A DNA stretch of 64,000 bases from assembly GCA_020060485.1 (NCBI GenBank), contig JAGVAB010000144.1, positions 1-64,000 on the forward strand, read 5' to 3'. Origin of the DNA: Anaerolineales bacterium. Lineage in GTDB: Bacteria > Chloroflexota > Anaerolineae > Anaerolineales > Anaerolineaceae. Below, piece after piece: positions 52,929 through 60,818 of this stretch; within the stretch, counting starts at the first letter, position 1; each line of letters begins with the position of its first letter. The position numbers and the translations under genes were made by a program. Below the pieces are notes generated by a model, which saw only the letters and a list, made by a program, of their open reading frames with translations, was not told the DNA's origin and made no database searches.

Positions 52929-55277
52929 TTAATCAAGCACACCGGCTTCCTTCATTGCCAGGTAGATTTTCTCCGGCAAGAAGGGTGGACCATCCAGGCG
53001 CACACCAGTCGCATCATAGATCGCATTCGCCAGCGCAGCAATCGAAGGAGTCATCGGGTGTTCTCCAATTCCGCGCGCGCCATAAGGGCCGTCATCCTGA
53101 GGAACTTCAACGAAATGGGTCTCCATCACTTGCGGAACATCCATCGAAGTTGCAATGCGATAGTCGACAAAACTCGGGTTTTGCATCACACCTTCTTTGA
53201 GTTTGATCTCCTCAAACAGCGCCGAACTGATGCCCTGCAGCATGCCGCCTTCCATCTGGGCCTTGACCAGTTCAGGGTTGATCGCACGTCCAACATCAAA
53301 CGCCGTCACCGCTTTCAGGATATCGATCTTGCCAGTGTCTTTATCGATCTCAATGTCAAAGCCCTGGGCGCCAGTTGTGTAATGAACCACAGCCCGCTTG
53401 CCTTGCCCCGTTTCTGCATCCAGACCAGTCACATAGGCAGGCATGAAGCTGCCACGACCCACGATCGGGCCGCCAGTCCAGCCCTGGTCATCATCTTTTG
53501 GAATACCATAGACAACAATATTCTTGAGCGAGATCTCCTGCTCAGACTTGAAAGAGACCACAACCCCGTTGATAATGTCCAGATCGTCCACCGTTTCATC
53601 CCAGGCATCTGCCACCATTTCAAGAACTTGACGGCGAGCGTCAGCAGCAGCCAGTTTAACGGCATTCCCCATGCTCCAGGTCAAGCGGCTGGCTACGGTT
53701 TGCCATTCATAGGGGCTGTACTGTGTATCCAGCGGTCCGGCAATACGCACATCTTCCATGCGAATGCCCATCGTGGCCGCAGCGATCTGCGCCGCCACCG
53801 TGAAAGTACCCTGCCCAATCTCCTGGCCGCCCAGCCCCAATGTGGCTGTACCATCTTCGTTCATTTCCATCCAGGCGCTTGAACCTGCATTTGGCGGCAT
53901 GGCCGGCGCTTTCCAGGAAACAGCAATGCCTTTGCCGCGCAGTTTGTTGGGCGCGCTGGCTTTCTCTTTGACGCCCCAGCTCAATCCCTTGGCCACTTTA
54001 TCAATGCATTCCTGAATGCCGACCGGGTGCATCAACATGCCCGTCAGATTGATATCTCCGCCCTGGATCACGTTCTGTTTGAGGAACTCCACCTTGTCCA
54101 TGCCCATTTTCTCGGCCAGTTCATCCATCACCTGGCCAATCCCTGTGTGCAATTCGGACATGCCAAAGCCGCGGTAGGCGCCGCCAATGGGATGGTTGGT
54201 GTAAACGCAAATGCTGTCCGTCTTGACGTTGGGAATATCAAAGGGGCCGCTGGAACTGTAACCACCAGCCCGGGTGATGTTCACCCCATATTCCGTTGAG
54301 GCGCCGCCATCCCAGTACATCGTGTTTTCCATGGCCAGCAGGTTGCCATCCTTGTCGCAGCCCACCTTGAGTTTGATCACCAAACCCTGGCGCACAAAAT
54401 TTGTGTAAAACTCTTCTTCGCGGGTGAAGCGCATCTTCACCGGCCGGCCTTTGGCCTTCAAGGCAATCACCACCGGCATGGCTTCCATGGTAACACCGGC
54501 CTTGCAGCCAAAACCACCGCCTACATAGGGGGCGATCACGCGCATATCAGACTCCGAAATGCCCAGCGTCTTGGCGATCAGGTTGCGTTGTGCAAACGGC
54601 GACTGGGAAGAAGCCCAAAGGGTCACTTTGCCATTCTCTTCTGCCTTTGCAATTGCAACATGCGGCTCAATGGGCACATGCTGAATATGCGGGATGCGGA
54701 ACGTACGTTCAACGATCTGGGCACAGTCTTTCCACGCGCCGTCCACATCGCCTTTGCGCACCTTGAAATGATTGGAAATATTGGTTCCCGGGCGCGGGAA
54801 AATGAAGTTAGCCACCTCGTAATCACCCATATCGGGGTGGATCAAAGGTGCTTCCGGTGTTGCCCCGTATTCGGCGTCGAAAACAGGCTCCAGCAGCTCA
54901 TACTCCACATCAACCAGTTCAACCGCCTTTTCAGCAATCTCTTCACTGACTGCCGCCACACCCACCACAGCTTCGCCCACAAACCGCACCCGGTCTGTGG
55001 CAAAGATATTCTTGTCTTTCAAATACAAACCGATTTTCTTGGGGTAATCCTTGCCGGTAACAATTACCTTTACACCCGGCAAAGCCTCTGCTTTACTGGT
55101 ATCGATCTTCTTGATCAGGGCATGTGGGTAAGGGCTGCGTTTGACACGCGCATACAGCAGGTTGGTGCCAAATTGAATGTCATCGGTGTAAACCGCCGCA
55201 CCGGTCACTTTTTCATGTACATCTATACGCAGCGGGCTTTGCCCAATCAACTCTGGCATTTTATCCATGACTGCCAT
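52929..55277 (-). CDS. xdhA: Xanthine dehydrogenase family, molybdopterin-binding subunit (NCS2 operon)
   Basis: 782 residues with AAAGGAG 7 nt before the ATG. Molybdopterin site GGGFGCKAG and AYRGFGMSE, and the catalytic Glu in GARGIGEHP (E739), a canonical GxGE unlike the operon A enzyme. With the two following-upstream genes it makes a complete XdhABC-type enzyme. Residues that contact xanthine cannot be assigned without alignment. It oxidises a purine or similar heterocycle and passes electrons through 2Fe-2S and FAD. Confidence 0.92.
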   Translation of the reverse strand: MAVMDKMPELIGQSPLRIDVHEKVTGAAVYTDDIQFGTNLLYARVKRSPYPHALIKKIDTSKAEALPGVKVIVTGKDYPKKIGLYLKDKNIFATDRVRFVGEAVVGVAAVSEEIAEKAVELVDVEYELLEPVFDAEYGATPEAPLIHPDMGDYEVANFIFPRPGTNISNHFKVRKGDVDGAWKDCAQIVERTFRIPHIQHVPIEPHVAIAKAEENGKVTLWASSQSPFAQRNLIAKTLGISESDMRVIAPYVGGGFGCKAGVTMEAMPVVIALKAKGRPVKMRFTREEEFYTNFVRQGLVIKLKVGCDKDGNLLAMENTMYWDGGASTEYGVNITRAGGYSSSGPFDIPNVKTDSICVYTNHPIGGAYRGFGMSELHTGIGQVMDELAEKMGMDKVEFLKQNVIQGGDINLTGMLMHPVGIQECIDKVAKGLSWGVKEKASAPNKLRGKGIAVSWKAPAMPPNAGSSAWMEMNEDGTATLGLGGQEIGQGTFTVAAQIAAATMGIRMEDVRIAGPLDTQYSPYEWQTVASRLTWSMGNAVKLAAADARRQVLEMVADAWDETVDDLDIINGVVVSFKSEQEISLKNIVVYGIPKDDDQGWTGGPIVGRGSFMPAYVTGLDAETGQGKRAVVHYTTGAQGFDIEIDKDTGKIDILKAVTAFDVGRAINPELVKAQMEGGMLQGISSALFEEIKLKEGVMQNPSFVDYRIATSMDVPQVMETHFVEVPQDDGPYGARGIGEHPMTPSIAALANAIYDATGVRLDGPPFLPEKIYLAMKEAGVLD

Positions 55278-55346
55278 TTGTCTCTCCTTTGAGAATTTTC
55301 ATTCCCGAGATTTTTCCATCCAATTCACTGCCCGACAGGGAACCTG

Positions 55347-55814
55347 TCAGCTCTCCGCAGCAGCCTTGACAGCCTCGACAATGCGCACGTAACCCGTACA
55401 GCGGCACAAGTTGCCAACCAGCGCCTCACGGATCTGCACCTCATTGGGATCAGGGTTCCTTTGCAAAAGTGCATACGCCGAGATCAACATGCCAGGAGTA
55501 CAAAAACCGCACTGCACCCCACCTTTTTCGATCAGCATCTCTTGAAGAGCAATCAACTTTCCATCTTGTGCCAGACCTTCCACCGTCAACACTTCTGCAC
55601 CACCGCATTCAACAGCCAGCACCATGCAACTGTTCACTGGCTCGCCATTCATTAAAACCGTACAAGCCCCGCACTCACCAGCTGTGCAGCCATTCTTTAC
55701 ACCAGTCAATCCAAGCTTCTCGCGCAGCATGACCAACATGGTCATGTTGGCCGGGACGTCAACAATTTCAGTTTCCCCATTCACTTTCAGGGTAATTTGA
55801 TGATAAGATGTCAT
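55347..55814 (-). CDS. xdhC: Xanthine dehydrogenase family, 2Fe-2S subunit (NCS2 operon)
   Basis: 155 residues from the ATG at 55814 (MTSYHQ), with GGAGG 8 nt upstream. Clusters: [11 protein letters not shown] with the later NSC, and QCGFCTPGM with LCRCTGY. Size matches E. coli XdhC (159). It lies 26 bases after the FAD subunit and 69 bases before the Mo subunit; a small 6-bp hairpin (GACAGG / CCTGTC, 55334-55348) sits at its stop codon. Confidence 0.93.
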   Translation of the reverse strand: MTSYHQITLKVNGETEIVDVPANMTMLVMLREKLGLTGVKNGCTAGECGACTVLMNGEPVNSCMVLAVECGGAEVLTVEGLAQDGKLIALQEMLIEKGGVQCGFCTPGMLISAYALLQRNPDPNEVQIREALVGNLCRCTGYVRIVEAVKAAAES

Positions 55815-55840
55815 CGCTTTGCCTCCAATCTGATTTTCTC

Positions 55841-56737
55841 TCAGCTTTGCAGCTGTTCCCAAACATCCATGATGGCGTTCCGGGACAGGTTTCGCACCAT
55901 TTCCTTGCGATAAATGGCACTCCCTCTGACGTCATCAATTGGAGAGCATGCGTCCATTGCCGCGCAGGCAGCTTCCACGATCGTCTCTTCAGTGATCGTC
56001 TTCTCTGCAAGGATGGTTTCCACCATCGGGGGCATCAATGGTGTCGCCGAAACCGAAGCCAGAGCTACCTTTATACGGAAACCCGATTCTGCCATCTTGT
56101 CGGGGAAGCCATAAGCAGTAACCCCGATGATCGCCAGGTCACTCAATTTGTTGCGGCCCAGTTTGATGTATTTCCCTTTGGCACCCTTGGGAGGCAGCGG
56201 AATACTGATGGCTGTTACCACCTCTCCAGGCTCCAGGGTGGTCTTGCCAGGCCCTTTGAAGAAATTCCGCAAGTCTTCAAAGCGCTCGCCATTCATGCCA
56301 TAAATAGTCAGTTTCCCGTCCAGCACCAGGCAGGCTCCCAGAGTATCGCCGGCTGGGGATGCATTACAAATATTGCCTATTATTGTCGCCCTGTTTCTCA
56401 ACTGATAACTTGCAACGCTGTTCGCAGCTTCTGCCAGCAGCGGATACTGTTTCTGCACGTCTGGATGAGCAATGACCCGGTTCATTGGCACCGCTGCACC
56501 GATCTGCAATCCAACCTGCGGATCAAATTCCAGCGTCTCAGTTCCAGCCAATCCCTTGATATCAACCACGTAGGCCGGCTTGAAAGCCTTGTCCCGCATG
56601 CGCACCAACAGATCAGTGCCGCCCGAAATCATTCGCGCTTCGCCGGCATGTTCAGCCAGGAAGCTACAGGCTTCATCCAGTGAAGCCGGTTTTACATAAG
56701 TGAAGTCCGGAAGTCCTGGATGCGGATTCAACATCAT
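55841..56737 (-). CDS. xdhB: Xanthine dehydrogenase family, FAD-binding subunit (NCS2 operon)
   Basis: 298 residues from the ATG at 56737 or 56734 (GAGG upstream). FAD-binding motifs MISGGTDLLVRMR and LRNRATIIGNICNASPAGD, the canonical form of the XDH/CO-dehydrogenase flavoprotein. Size near E. coli XdhB (292). It precedes the other two XDH subunit genes and follows a strong stem-loop downstream of the permease gene. Confidence 0.9.
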   Translation of the reverse strand: MMLNPHPGLPDFTYVKPASLDEACSFLAEHAGEARMISGGTDLLVRMRDKAFKPAYVVDIKGLAGTETLEFDPQVGLQIGAAVPMNRVIAHPDVQKQYPLLAEAANSVASYQLRNRATIIGNICNASPAGDTLGACLVLDGKLTIYGMNGERFEDLRNFFKGPGKTTLEPGEVVTAISIPLPPKGAKGKYIKLGRNKLSDLAIIGVTAYGFPDKMAESGFRIKVALASVSATPLMPPMVETILAEKTITEETIVEAACAAMDACSPIDDVRGSAIYRKEMVRNLSRNAIMDVWEQLQS

Positions 56738-56755
56738 ATTTTTCCTCACATGGGG

Positions 56756-56786
56756 GTTATACCGGCGGCAATGCCGCCGGTATAAC
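56756..56786 (-). other. Perfect intercistronic stem-loop between permease and XDH genes
   Basis: A 14-bp perfect inverted repeat (GTTATACCGGCGGC at 56756-56769, complement at 56773-56786) with a 3-nt loop, 46 bases after the NCS2 stop. No U-run follows. Likely an mRNA stabiliser, processing site or partial attenuator that uncouples permease from enzyme levels. Confidence 0.75.
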
Positions 56787-56832
56787 ATGGTTTTTCATAT
56801 TCGTCCGATACGCCAGACACCCACAACCCGGC

Positions 56833-58212
56833 TTACAGATTCAGGTTATCGCGCTCACTTACACCGAATTTCTCGGGTGGAAGCAGCAGGAACAACCCGT
56901 TCAGCACGATGCCGACAATGGCCGCAAACACAATAGCGGGAATGCCATCCGGGAAGATGCCGGGGATCGGGAAGGGGAACATGCCATTTTCCAGCCCCAT
57001 GCTGCCGCCGATGCCGCAAACCAGGATAGAGGCGCCAATTGCCAGTTGGCGGGGGTCAAACAGATTCACCTTTTCAGACATGATCAACGCCACACCCTGC
57101 ATACCGATCACACCAAACAGGTAAATGGCCAGGCCGCCTGTCACAGCCACAGGAATGGATTCAACAACTGCCGCCAGTTTGCCAATGAAACCCAACACAA
57201 TGGCAATCGCGCCAGCCGAGATCAACACCGCCACTGAATAGTTGCGGGTGATGGCCATCAGTGAGTTATTCTCACCGTAGTTGGTGCCCGAGCAGCCACC
57301 CAGGAAACCGCAGATCATATCATCCGTGCCATCTGCAACCAGGTTCAGGCCGATCAATTTCTTGATCTCGATCGGCTCACGGCCAATTTCCTTCGCCAGG
57401 GCATCAATGTAGAGGCTCATCTGATACAGGTGAGCGGTAGATTCCGGGATGGTGGCAATGGCGATCAGGGCAATGCTCAACACAGTGCCCCAGGCAGCCG
57501 GGTTCTCAAATGCCGGCAGGGTGATGTTTGGTACGCGCACCCACTGGGCAGCAAGGATGGTTTCAAAATTGACCTGTCCCATAATCAGGGAGACAATATA
57601 GCCAAATGCAGCGCCCAACAAAATGGGCAGCATGCCAATCAAACCCTTGCCCTGCAGATAAACAGAGAAAGCCACTGTTGCCACCAGGGTGATCAAGGCC
57701 ACAGCCCAGTTGGCAGAGGCCATTCCCAATGCAGCCCCGGCCAGTGCAATACCAATTGTCACTGCAATGGAGCCGGTGATCACAGGCGGAAGCACCCGGT
57801 CAAGCGCCTCTTTCCCAACCCGCATGATCAACAACCCTACCAGGATGTTGAGCACACCAGTGCCCATAATGCCTACCTGCACAATGCGTACACCGGTGGG
57901 GCAATAAAACTGGGCCGGGTCACTGAAACAGCCCGGGTCATAAATGGACATGACTGACACTACCACAGCGATGTAGCTGAAGCTGGAGCCATAATACATC
58001 GGGATGCGGCGGCCGCTGACCAGCAGGGCAATGATGGTGCCAATACCGCTGGCCAGCAGGGTAACGCCCACATCAAACTTGGTCAAAAGTGCAACCAGAA
58101 CAGTCGCGGGGAACATGGTCAGCACCTGCTGGAAGCCAAGGCTCAGCATGGCACCTACCGGGGGAACATCTTGAGGAAGATAACCGAATACTTTTTCAGC
58201 CGATTTTTCCAT
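56833..58212 (-). CDS. NCS2-family nucleobase permease (UraA-like)
   Basis: 459 residues, about 12-14 membrane segments, with AGGAG 7 nt upstream. The two substrate-binding acidic residues of the family are E257 in TIPESTAHLY and E314 in TNYGENNS. The second position is Glu as in uracil-type UraA; xanthine and urate carriers such as XanQ have Gln there (SQNNG). The carrier therefore probably takes a uracil-like pyrimidine or a related oxo-heterocycle, by proton symport. First gene of the operon, after a long leader with a terminator. Confidence 0.88.
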   Translation of the reverse strand: MEKSAEKVFGYLPQDVPPVGAMLSLGFQQVLTMFPATVLVALLTKFDVGVTLLASGIGTIIALLVSGRRIPMYYGSSFSYIAVVVSVMSIYDPGCFSDPAQFYCPTGVRIVQVGIMGTGVLNILVGLLIMRVGKEALDRVLPPVITGSIAVTIGIALAGAALGMASANWAVALITLVATVAFSVYLQGKGLIGMLPILLGAAFGYIVSLIMGQVNFETILAAQWVRVPNITLPAFENPAAWGTVLSIALIAIATIPESTAHLYQMSLYIDALAKEIGREPIEIKKLIGLNLVADGTDDMICGFLGGCSGTNYGENNSLMAITRNYSVAVLISAGAIAIVLGFIGKLAAVVESIPVAVTGGLAIYLFGVIGMQGVALIMSEKVNLFDPRQLAIGASILVCGIGGSMGLENGMFPFPIPGIFPDGIPAIVFAAIVGIVLNGLFLLLPPEKFGVSERDNLNL

Positions 58213-58666
58213 CTTATTGCTCCTGTATACTTGGAATAAAAGAAATTACAAACGACATCAAAACAGAGAGGAATAAACCTTGCTCACATGTTCCCGGCAA
58301 CCACCTCCCTTCATACAGGATTAAATAAAAACTGGCATCAGGTGATCAAATCTGAAGCCAGCTAAAACCCGAAATATGTCTAGACAAAATCAAAACACTC
58401 AAAATTTCAATGTGATGTCCCGGTATACTTCCAAGAACAAGAGCCCGCAACATCCAGCTTAGCATAAATCCCCCCGGATAAATCTCAGACTGAGCAACCT
58501 GCAAAAGTGAGGCATAGATCGGTCTCGGAAATCCTTCTTGATTTTAAGGATGCAAACCTGATGATTGCAAAAAGGGAGAACTGGTGTCCAATAAAGCTTG
58601 TGTTGAGATCCTGTTTTTTTTGAAAGTGCGGTATTGGTATCAACAACCCGGAAAATTGAAGAACAC
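58213..58666 (-). promoter_or_regulatory. Long 5' leader of the NCS2-XDH-AllFG operon
   Basis: About 450 nt between the predicted start site and the NCS2 ATG, gene-free on both strands. It holds the intrinsic terminator at 58321-58361, so about 300 nt of RNA upstream of that hairpin could sense a ligand or be a small RNA. I compared it by eye with purine, TPP, THF, Moco and preQ1 riboswitch cores and found no match. A translated leader peptide with a ribosome site was also not found. Confidence 0.55.
58321..58361 (-). terminator. Intrinsic terminator inside the NCS2 operon leader (attenuator candidate)
   Basis: On the minus strand a 10-bp stem with one U-U mismatch (CTGGCTTCAG pairing with CTGATGCCAG) and a 10-nt loop, followed by TTTTTATTT. 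It lies 109 bases before the NCS2 start. No leftward gene lies upstream of it, so it must end either a regulated leader or a short noncoding transcript. Confidence 0.78.
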
Positions 58667-58672
58667 TCTATA

Positions 58673-58701
58673 AATATAGTGATTTTCTGCACATTTGTCA
58701 A
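58673..58701 (-). promoter_or_regulatory. Near-consensus sigma-70 promoter of the NCS2 operon
   Basis: Minus-strand -35 TTGACA (58696-58701), 17-bp spacer, -10 TATATT (58673-58678). This is the best promoter match in the window. A TTGTCA on the plus strand at 58695-58700 overlaps the same bases and may be the -35 of a divergent promoter for the small membrane-protein gene. Confidence 0.82.
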
Positions 58702-58854
58702 CTGTAATAAATATAGAATATTCCAAATCCATCTGTGTATTTAAATTCTCTCCGCTTCACTCGCCAATACTTCTCCCTTTTAGTGATAAACTTAACCCAG
58801 CACTTTGGAATTTCACCTCTTCCATTGCAATACCTTTTGATCAGGAGCGATACG

Positions 58855-59157
58855 ATGAAAATGGATACAGGCATGATGATCGTGGTTGGCATGGTCTTGC
58901 TCTTCTACCTGCGCTTGATCGTTATCCAGTGGGGCAAAGCCAACCGGTTTAATCGTAATAAAGGCAATTCAAAATCTGGTAATTATAATAACCTTAAATT
59001 TCGATTCAACTGGCTATTGATTGGCACAGGCGCAGCCATCATCATTCTTGGTATCCTGATGACCGCCACCGCCTGGTTTGGCCCCTGGTTTGAGAACTAC
59101 TGGTGGCTGTTTGTGTCCGTTGGCATTTTTGTCTTTGGCATGGGCATCCGCAATTGA
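58855..59157 (+). CDS. Small membrane protein of unknown function
   Basis: 100 residues from the ATG at 58855, with AGGAG 8 nt upstream. Three hydrophobic segments (about 6-22, 52-72, 82-97) separated by a basic, Asn-rich loop. No known family. First of three rightward genes that end with AllH, divergent from the NCS2 operon, so a link with transport or with the carbamoyltransferase is possible but unproven. Confidence 0.75.
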   Translation: MKMDTGMMIVVGMVLLFYLRLIVIQWGKANRFNRNKGNSKSGNYNNLKFRFNWLLIGTGAAIIILGILMTATAWFGPWFENYWWLFVSVGIFVFGMGIRN

Positions 59158-59206
59158 CAAGCACCCAGACCAATCCATTTAGCTGCAATATGAATTGGAA
59201 CACTCC

Positions 59207-59815
59207 ATGAAGAAATCCTGTCCCCCTTGCCCTGTTTGCAACTCCAACGCTCATGTTCACAAAGTCAGTGAGATCTATATTTCCGGTCTGGAAAGCATCA
59301 AGGCAGACCGGCCGCTCAAAGACAATCTTTTTGACACCCTTTTTGGCCAGATCAGCCAAAAATTTGGCAGGCACTTTGTGCAATTTGCCACCAAGCGAAC
59401 CCTGATCAGCAAGTTTGCCCCTCCCTCTGGCAGCAAGCAGCGCGTCACGCGCAGCGTCCATCCCGATTTGATCATGGCTGTCACCCTCATAATCAGTATC
59501 ATTCTCCTTTATAACGTTTTTACCCAACAAAACGGGATCTTTGTTCCTGTCTTATTGACCTTCCTGGCCTTCGCAGCCCTCTATCTGCTTGGTCGTAAAA
59601 AGATCAACGCCAGATATCTGGAAAAACAATCCACAGAAAACCACGAAAAAGAGACCATTGAGCACGCCATCGAAGATTGGATGAAGCTCTATTATTGTGC
59701 GGTTGACTATTGCGTATTTGACCAAAAACGGCACATTGCGGTGCCATTGGAAGATGCCAACCGCTATCTCCTTTCGCCTCAAGCCTATCAAAGCCAGCCC
59801 ACTCCCCACACCTGA
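59207..59815 (+). CDS. Putative zinc-ribbon membrane protein, unknown function
   Basis: 202 residues from the ATG at 59207 (MKKSCPPCP); a TTG at 59195 would add four residues. The N-terminal CPPCPVC resembles one zinc knuckle, without a second pair in the usual place. Two adjacent hydrophobic segments at about 90-130, then a charged C-terminus with a CAVDYC pair. No family recognised. Encoded 49 bases after the small membrane protein and 9 bases before AllH. Confidence 0.68.
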   Translation: MKKSCPPCPVCNSNAHVHKVSEIYISGLESIKADRPLKDNLFDTLFGQISQKFGRHFVQFATKRTLISKFAPPSGSKQRVTRSVHPDLIMAVTLIISIILLYNVFTQQNGIFVPVLLTFLAFAALYLLGRKKINARYLEKQSTENHEKETIEHAIEDWMKLYYCAVDYCVFDQKRHIAVPLEDANRYLLSPQAYQSQPTPHT

Positions 59816-59824
59816 TACCCCACC

Positions 59825-60730
59825 ATGTTGTTACAGGGAATACGCCTGGGAAAAATTGCCAGCGAAAAGCTGGGGGGTGCTCAAACCCTCACTATCGTGG
59901 GAATCACTTCGCGCGGGTGTTTCCTGCAAACTGAATCTGCCTGGACGATTTTCCTCACTGAAGAGAACACCCCCGGCCCTGTCACGATCAATCTGCCGCA
60001 CGGCGCAATCGCCGCCATCCAGCCAGCAACCGGTCAAAAGATTGGCATGAATAATGGCATTCTCCACTTCTCCAACCAGGTGCGCCTCTGTCTGCAAGCA
60101 GCGCCCATCTGGCAGCCTGCGCCGCCGCCTGCCATTATTTTGCCAATTGCCACACGGCAGGAATCCATCTCGCAAGTCATTCGCCTGGTTGTTGACCACA
60201 AAGCTGGCGCCGGCCTTTCAGGCGTCTTGCCAGACTTGATCCCCCTGTTAACTTCATCCCCCGCTTCAGGCAGGGAAAGCGGGCCATTTACTGAAAAACT
60301 GACCAGTTTGATCGAATGCCTGCAAACGGCGGAATGCGGGCGAACTTTTCTCTCTTCACGTTTGGCTGCCTTTCTGGGTCAGGGCAGCGGCCTCACCCCA
60401 TCAGGCGATGACTTCCTGCTGGGTTTATTCCTGGCATGGCAGCGCTGGCAGCCAGTTTTGGACGCAGAATATCTCTTTCACCCGCACGCCCATTACACCG
60501 GCCAGGAAGCCTGGCAAAAAACCACCAGCCTGAGCGCCAGCCTGATCGAATGTGGTCTTAATGGACAGGCCGACCAGCGTCTGATCTCTGCTCTGGACGG
60601 GATCATGACTTCTGCCGATCAGCAGCCGCAATGGCTGAATGGTATTCTGGGCTGGGGACATTCTTCAGGATGTGATGCCCTGGCCGGCATGATCCTGGCT
60701 CTATCCCCCAAAATCAAATTGGATTTCTGA
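59825..60730 (+). CDS. allH: Oxamate carbamoyltransferase subunit AllH-like (DUF2877)
   Basis: 301 residues. The DUF2877 signature GSGLTPSGDDFLLG is at 187-200, and the C-terminal GWGHSSGCDALAGM is also typical of YlbF/AllH. AllH is the third subunit of E. coli oxamate carbamoyltransferase. Here it is 7 kb from allF and on the opposite strand, which is unusual: the three genes are normally adjacent. The ribosome site is weak, suggesting coupling to the upstream gene. Confidence 0.85.
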   Translation: MLLQGIRLGKIASEKLGGAQTLTIVGITSRGCFLQTESAWTIFLTEENTPGPVTINLPHGAIAAIQPATGQKIGMNNGILHFSNQVRLCLQAAPIWQPAPPPAIILPIATRQESISQVIRLVVDHKAGAGLSGVLPDLIPLLTSSPASGRESGPFTEKLTSLIECLQTAECGRTFLSSRLAAFLGQGSGLTPSGDDFLLGLFLAWQRWQPVLDAEYLFHPHAHYTGQEAWQKTTSLSASLIECGLNGQADQRLISALDGIMTSADQQPQWLNGILGWGHSSGCDALAGMILALSPKIKLDF

Positions 60731-60770
60731 TACTGCGTCAGCTACTATAAGCATTAGGTAACGAAAAGTA

Positions 60771-60809
60771 CCCAGCATCCTGAAAAGACCCTGGGATTTA
60801 TGTTTTTTT
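60771..60809 (+). terminator. Weak terminator candidate after allH
   Basis: CCCAG (60771-60775) can pair with CTGGG (60791-60795) across a 15-nt loop, and eight T follow at 60802-60809 after a 6-base gap. The stem is short, so this is tentative. Confidence 0.35.
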
Positions 60810-60818
60810 TGCACAGCT

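Noticed and set aside
6085..58212. The island as a recent mobile element (integrative element or genomic island with att sites)
   Set aside because: No integrase, transposase, tRNA or flanking direct repeat was seen within the window.
58441..58500. CTGAGA on the minus strand (58483-58488) in the NCS2 leader, resembling part of a TPP riboswitch
   Set aside because: The other required TPP segments (ACCC, GAACCTGA, CTGG..AATGCCAGCG) are not found downstream.
58459..58701. 80-codon open frame on the minus strand in the NCS2 leader
   Set aside because: Its start codon lies inside the -35 box of the best promoter in the window, so it cannot be translated from that transcript.
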